DNA of 13,038 bases from positions 45,495 to 58,532 of the forward strand of contig NAOQ01000485.1 in the NCBI GenBank assembly GCA_002751075.1, in the 5' to 3' direction. Position 1 is the first letter of the stretch, and each line of letters begins with the position of its first letter. Origin of the DNA: Ichthyophonus hoferi (taxonomy: Eukaryota > Opisthokonta > Ichthyosporea > Ichthyophonida > Ichthyophonidae). Below, in pieces: positions 8,615 through 13,038 of the stretch. The position numbers and the translations under genes were made by a program. The notes under the pieces are model-generated. The model was not told the DNA's origin and did not search any database. It worked only from the letters and a program-made list of their open reading frames with translations.

Positions 8615-8794
8615 TTACAACATACGTGCTTTATTATCATATAATAGTAATTTAATTACTTGCGCAATTAGAATTTTACAGTACCAAGGCAAAACAGTTT
8701 TAAGGTCATCCACAGCTATTGAAGTTTTTGTTGACTTAGAATCAGATATTGTGGGAGTTTTTGGCATGATTATCGGTATTGACATTGTTGACAT
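8615..8794 (-). CDS. 59-residue Ser/Thr-rich open frame, unknown
   Basis: ATG at 8792-8794, stop at 8615-8617. It begins MSTMSIPIIMPKTPTISDSK and continues with Ser, Thr, Lys and Asp, then turns hydrophobic. It overlaps a plus-strand frame of similar length (8610-8813); the minus reading has the more protein-like composition, but neither is proven. GTAATT within it could serve as a donor, so it might be a first exon. No homologue is recognised. Confidence 0.2.
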   Translation of the reverse strand: MSTMSIPIIMPKTPTISDSKSTKTSIAVDDLKTVLPWYCKILIAQVIKLLLYDNKARML

Positions 8795-8819
8795 CCAAGG
8801 TTCTTTATTGTAAGCTACT

Positions 8820-11024
8820 TAAAAACAAGCGCAGAAGGATCACGTTTGTGAATTACTTAGTCATATACAGATCTAGGTTTGGATTCAGGTAACTTCATAC
8901 TTGTCTAAATTTCACCAAATCTAATAGAAAAATGAAAAGTTTGATAAGAGCCATGCAGCTTGCTTTTTTCTGGGTGTAATAGCTTACTTATTCAAACTCA
9001 ATAAATGAAAATTACCACAATTCCACATACCAGTCCCTAATACAACCACTTAGATTTGGCTATTAATTGGTAGGAGAGTATAACAATGAGCATATCAAGT
9101 ATTGTAGTAGGTTGTCCATTTGTTTATAACAGTGTAGTAAATACCATCATATTCCTGCAGCCGATTTTATAAAAACTGGTTCTTGTGGATATTGCTGATT
9201 TACCTAACTCGGAGTGCATCCAACTAATGTGATCCGCATACCAACTAGTTTTTGGTTAAAATCCAATTCATTTAATACCACTTAAGAGCATCAAAAATGT
9301 CAATCGAGGTGGGGCTTTGTAGCACAATAAGTGAATGGCTTCTCTATCACCTACCATAATAGTAGCTCTTATCAAAAATTACATAAGCAATGCAACTTGA
9401 TTGATGAGTAGAAAGGTAATATTGCATTGCCATATTGCGTTGACAAATGGGGTAAAATTTCTTTTGTAGACGAGGTGAAGAACTCCGACTATGTGTTGGG
9501 TCATTCCTCAACTGGAGTAGCCAACACAAATTTGTTCCACTGTTTTCTTTTGGAGTGAAAATAAAATACAAAATATATTAACTAAGCCATTATCATTTGC
9601 AAACACATAATGTCCAACGCAGTGGTATTTCAAAGTCTCATTTTCATCATTTTTTTCTCTATGTTGCGTCTAATATCGATAAATCAGCAGTAATTGATAA
9701 ACGATAGTGTATTTCTGTCCCAAGTGCATATGGATTTATGTGAAATTATTGGAATAAAATCATCGGCTATCGCTCCACAAAATATTGTTCTGCATAGAAC
9801 CAATAAAATACATTATGTCGCTATTCTTTAACGCTGGCCGTTTAAAAATAACTGGAATGACTAATGGGGCTGTCCGACCTTTATAAGTACATCATTTAGT
9901 TACAAGCACATGCGTTAATAGTCTGATTAATATAATGATAGGTCGAGATTTTTCAATGGCAGCCAAAACTCATTAGCCAGTGTTAGGGTGATTCACATGG
10001 ATCTTATTATTAGTTCTTATACAGTCGCACACGTCTAGATTGCGTTTAATAACAGATTTGAGCTGTTCAATCAAAGAAGTTAAGTAGGTACCCCAAATGA
10101 ACAAAATACAGCTAATTATATACCAAATAATCGTATATAGAAGTGGTAGCAGTCATGTGATCGGTTAGTTAGTTAACATGTATAGGAACGTAATTCTATC
10201 AGAGACAGTAAAATTAGCTTACCTGATATAGAATGGCGCATATAGATAAGCAACATGATACCCATCAACGCGGCTGAGGCAAGAACATTCACATTCACAT
10301 GCATATCAAAGTGATAGTGATCATACATTTCCTCATGTACAATTGAGAATATATTTTGGGATTATGGAGTAACAGTTATCCATTATTTTCTCTCAATATA
10401 TATACTAAAGTAGATGACTATTCAACATTACATTGTCGTCTTAGTGGTAACCGGAAGTCCAGTCTATCCATATTTATTTGACCTACTTACATCTATAACT
10501 GACAAAAAAACAAAGCCGTAATCATTGATTGGTCATCATACATTAAAGCTAAAATGACCAGTCGCCATTACTATTTTTATCACTTTGGCATTCTGATACG
10601 GCAGTTTTATTATAAATATAGTTTATAATATAACTTGGTCTTACTATTTCTAAACATTTTGTTGAAACCAAGACGTTTATTGTACTTTTAGTATTTATTT
10701 TTTTGTTTAATATTTTTTCCCCCTTTCACTACTATAGAGAAAAGGCGTTCCATTTGAGTTAAGTTTGACAGGAAATCTTTTTGAATAATATATGTTTTTA
10801 TTGGTTCAGAAATTTCTACGAAGATCGATAATTCAATCAATTCATGGAAACAACTTAACGGTAAAAACACACGACCAATCATATATTATATAGGTATCGA
10901 TCAATTAAGAAATGATCAATTCGGATTCAATAGAACAGTTGTTTGTATATTTATATTCTATTCAGTCAAAGAAAATTGACACCAGTTAAAAAAGCCATAT
11001 TATGGAATTCTATGTGTTCATATT
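8820..11024. other. gene-poor stretch
   Basis: I found no supported gene in 2.2 kb. The minus frames 9347-9571 and 10688-10882 are open for 74 and 64 residues, but they have mixed compositions, no motif and no relative elsewhere in the window. A short plus-strand reading near 9178-9231 (LVLVDIADLPNSECIQLM) looks protein-like but is only 18 residues. No tRNA or other RNA gene is visible. Confidence 0.5.
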
Positions 11025-11207
11025 ATGCCTATAGTTTTTAAAGAAGGTGAAGTCATTAGTTCAGATCCTCTACTAGAAGGCCAACTAGTCAATCCTGGTG
11101 TCGCTTCTCCCAATATTAACGGTACAGTAACCATTTATCCACAACCACAGTTCGATCCGAGTTACCACACATACAACCCAGCACTTAGTAAGAAATTATA
11201 TCTTTAG
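11025..11207 (+). CDS. short open frame with SDPLLEGQLV motif
   Basis: This 60-residue frame begins MPIVFKEGEVISSDPLLEGQ and continues LVNPGVASPNINGTVTIY, then PQPQFDPSYHTYNPALSKK. It is related to the minus-strand frame at 7751-7984, placed as an inverted pair about 3 kb apart. It is acidic early and Pro/Tyr-rich later, with no membrane segment. CTTA|GTAAGAA near its end is a good 5' splice site, so this may be a first exon coding an N-terminal tail with the rest downstream. At the same place the other copy reads AATAAGAA, without the GT. I recognise no family, and no downstream exon was found. Confidence 0.35.
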   Translation: MPIVFKEGEVISSDPLLEGQLVNPGVASPNINGTVTIYPQPQFDPSYHTYNPALSKKLYL

Positions 11208-12269
11208 AGATAAAGCTTTCTATAACACGAGCAATAGTATGAGCTTGAGCAGGAATTTTCGAAAGCTTCAATTTGTACATTGCTAGACCGCAGCTTAGAA
11301 ATAATACTAAGTATCTCTGATTTTAGTCCTAATTCTATACTTTATAGATCATACAATACTTTATTGGTGAAGTAATATACTTAACATTTCATTGGCCTTT
11401 ACTCCTAATGATAGGGGCTTTTACAAAACAGTTGAAAGAGTTTTAAATCGAATAAAATTCAAAGAGTACAATGATATGCCGGAAAAGGACCTAAAATAGA
11501 CTTGCATGTGACAAGTGATATGACAAGAGCCATCAAGACATTATCCAAGAGCTGTAATCAGTATATGCTCGGGCGTAACCCATAGAAACAGCTGTATCAT
11601 GTGACACCCATATACGTCCAGACAGAATATAGTCACTAGCCTATTAAGTTTATTTTCTAGTATTTATTAAAATCGCACCCTAAGTTTCATTAGCCTAAAG
11701 ATTAGATGTATAACACAAATATATCATTGGCTGGTAAGGAAACTTCGCAAATAGAATCATTATTACATTATAATCTGAAATATAATGGGACTAAAAAGAG
11801 AATATCTTAGTACCGTAATAATATTTTTTTAAAAAAAGATAAAATAAAAATAATGAGTATAACATAGTATATAATATTATATAAAATTTACTGTCTTAGT
11901 TACGACAAACATTTGACTTAAAATAGGAGAGCAATAGCAAAATTTAAATCAAACTAAAGAATTATCTATTTCGCAAGTAATAGAGTAAGGCCAAATCTTG
12001 AAAGAGCTTGCTAAAAAATCATGCCGGCGGCTAACACATTGACCAAACAGATTCTGCTAGTCTTGGAAAAGTTTAAGTAATAGTATAGCTATCACGCAAA
12101 TATCTCACTAAATCTTAAACACCATTGGGTACTCTAAAATCAAGTGGCTAATGACGATACTTTCTGAATTCTAAGAATATATAGATATATGAAACAAACA
12201 AACAAAAAAAATTATTTGCATCAAATTTTTTACTTTAATAAAATATTTTGTTTAAGTTATACTGGTGTT
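11208..12269. other. gene-poor stretch with one protein-like patch
   Basis: From 11371 to 11499 one plus frame is open for 42 codons with a charged, protein-like composition (FTPNDRGFYKTVERVLNRIK, then FKEYNDMPEKDLK). It has no ATG of its own and no recognised family. It could be a worn exon or chance. The rest is AT-rich with poly-A and poly-T runs near 11824-11855. Confidence 0.4.
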
Positions 12270-12407
12270 ATGAGCAATGTTTCTATAATTAATGCAGAAG
12301 CATACACAAGAATGTCATCCCCAACAACATTCTACAACCAATCGGAATTGCCAAACTCAAAAGCACGCGACTCTATTGAGCAGTATTATCGTAATCACGA
12401 GGCTTAA
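12270..12407 (+). CDS. 45-residue open frame, unknown
   Basis: From ATG 12270-12272 it reads MSNVSIINAEAYTRMSSPTT, then a hydrophilic Asn/Ser/Glu-rich tail ending IEQYYRNHEA before TAA. The frame is open for 27 more codons upstream, but those are Lys/Asn/Phe/Tyr-rich and look non-coding, so the inner ATG is preferred. Base composition rises in GC at this ATG. It starts MSxxSI like the minus frame at 8615-8794, a weak resemblance. Confidence 0.25.
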   Translation: MSNVSIINAEAYTRMSSPTTFYNQSELPNSKARDSIEQYYRNHEA

Positions 12408-12508
12408 CAAGTACCAACCATACTTTATAATCGCCAGATATATACACATAAAATAAAAACTATAATATATATGCATATATTTTTAATAAAAATATTAAAA
12501 TATTTATT

Positions 12509-12535
12509 AATAAAATAAAATAAAATAAATAAAAT
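12509..12535. repeat. (AATAA)n simple repeat
   Basis: Short run of AATAA/AATAAA units inside a wider A/T block (about 12460-12540) that ends where the GC-richer promoter region begins. Confidence 0.8.
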
Positions 12536-12539
12536 ATTG

Positions 12540-12908
12540 CACTATTTATAAAACCATAGTGTGCATAATATGGCGGTAGAAGCGTCCAGAAATTATTTTG
12601 GACCTTCATAAATATTTTGAATGATTGGTTTAAGGCAGAAACTGTTCAACCAATACAAAATTGTATATACTTGTATACAAAATATATTTTCACATTTAAC
12701 GAATGGTATAATCCGCACCAATTATATTACGCCATTTTCATAGTCTTTTATGGTATATAAGCAATTGCGAGCGAACACAGATGGCAATACACTAAATTGG
12801 TTGTACATGGTTTTGTAGTTGTCTTGACCAAGTGTTTGCAGTCGAGCTGTACTCGCGTATCATACCATATATCATATTTAGTTACGCGGCAGTGTTGTAT
12901 TAGCAACT
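12540..12908 (+). promoter_or_regulatory. probable promoter and 5' leader of the downstream gene
   Basis: TATATAA at 12754-12760 lies about 150 bases before the ATG. Upstream are ATTGG (near 12625) and CCAAT (near 12650) boxes. There are also two words matching the YY1 core, AATATGGCGG (12567-12576) and, on the other strand, AAAATGGCG (12730-12738). GC content rises after about 12760, as expected for a leader. The transcription start is not determinable from sequence alone. Confidence 0.45.
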
Positions 12909-13038
12909 ATGTCGGATGACAAGACTAAGCTCGAGACCAGAGGAGTTCCTCCCATTGGGACCAGCTCTGGTAACAACGACATACCCCTTGATCTAGATGG
13001 TAACCTTGACTTCGAGAAATGTACCATTGAGCAGGCCC
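12909..13038 (+). CDS. N-terminus of an unidentified gene, cut by window end
   Basis: ATG 12909-12911 opens a frame that runs 43 codons to the window edge with no stop. It reads MSDDKTKLETRGVPPIGTSS, then GNNDIPLDLDGNLDFEKCTI and EQA. Balanced codon use, a charged hydrophilic start, a Gly/Ser turn and an acidic Asp/Leu stretch make this clearly protein-like, and its GC is well above the flanking DNA. No signal peptide or membrane segment is present, so a cytosolic or nuclear protein is likely. I cannot name the family from 43 residues. It points the same way as the THOC6-like gene. Confidence 0.75.
   Translation, partial: MSDDKTKLETRGVPPIGTSSGNNDIPLDLDGNLDFEKCTIEQA

Noticed and set aside
1-13038. 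tRNA, rRNA, CRISPR array or bacterial-type operon
   Set aside because: No tRNA TPsiC/anticodon arms, no rRNA-like blocks and no regularly spaced spacers were seen. The gene structure is eukaryotic.

Overview
This is an AT-rich window from a eukaryotic nuclear genome. GT-AG introns of 455 to 1,352 bases, a THOC6-type WD40 gene, an eroded Tc1/mariner-like transposase and many simple repeats suggest an animal, possibly an early-branching invertebrate such as a sponge or cnidarian. That placement is inference; nothing in the window fixes the species.

Layout. (1) Positions 1-3800 hold the 3' end of a plus-strand spliced gene. Four exons (147-354, 810-930, 1945-2193, 3546-3629) join in compatible phase and encode about 219 C-terminal residues resembling THOC6, a WD40 subunit of the THO/TREX mRNA-export complex. 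The introns are full of pentamer microsatellites, TA runs and a pyrimidine-rich tract, and an AATAAA lies 144 bases after the stop codon. (2) Positions 3800-5480 are AT-rich DNA with one GC-richer patch (about 3960-4150) and some perfect palindromes. (3) Positions 5480-6725 hold a dead minus-strand DDE transposase of the IS630-Tc1-mariner superfamily. It lies between same-direction copies of a diverged AT-rich repeat, with three tandem 20-bp units beside it. (4) Positions 6730-12500 are mostly gene-poor. Four short open frames stand out. Two of them (minus 7751-7984 and plus 11025-11207) are related to each other and share the motif SDxLLEGQLVxP. (5) Positions 12540-13038 are a probable promoter and the first 43 codons of an unidentified plus-strand gene, cut by the window end.

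The two host genes point the same way and are about 9.3 kb apart. The ground between them looks like old repeat and transposon debris plus a possible small family of paired short genes or conserved regulatory blocks. That pair is the least explained part of the window. All calls rest on reading the sequence and on remembered family motifs; no search was run.
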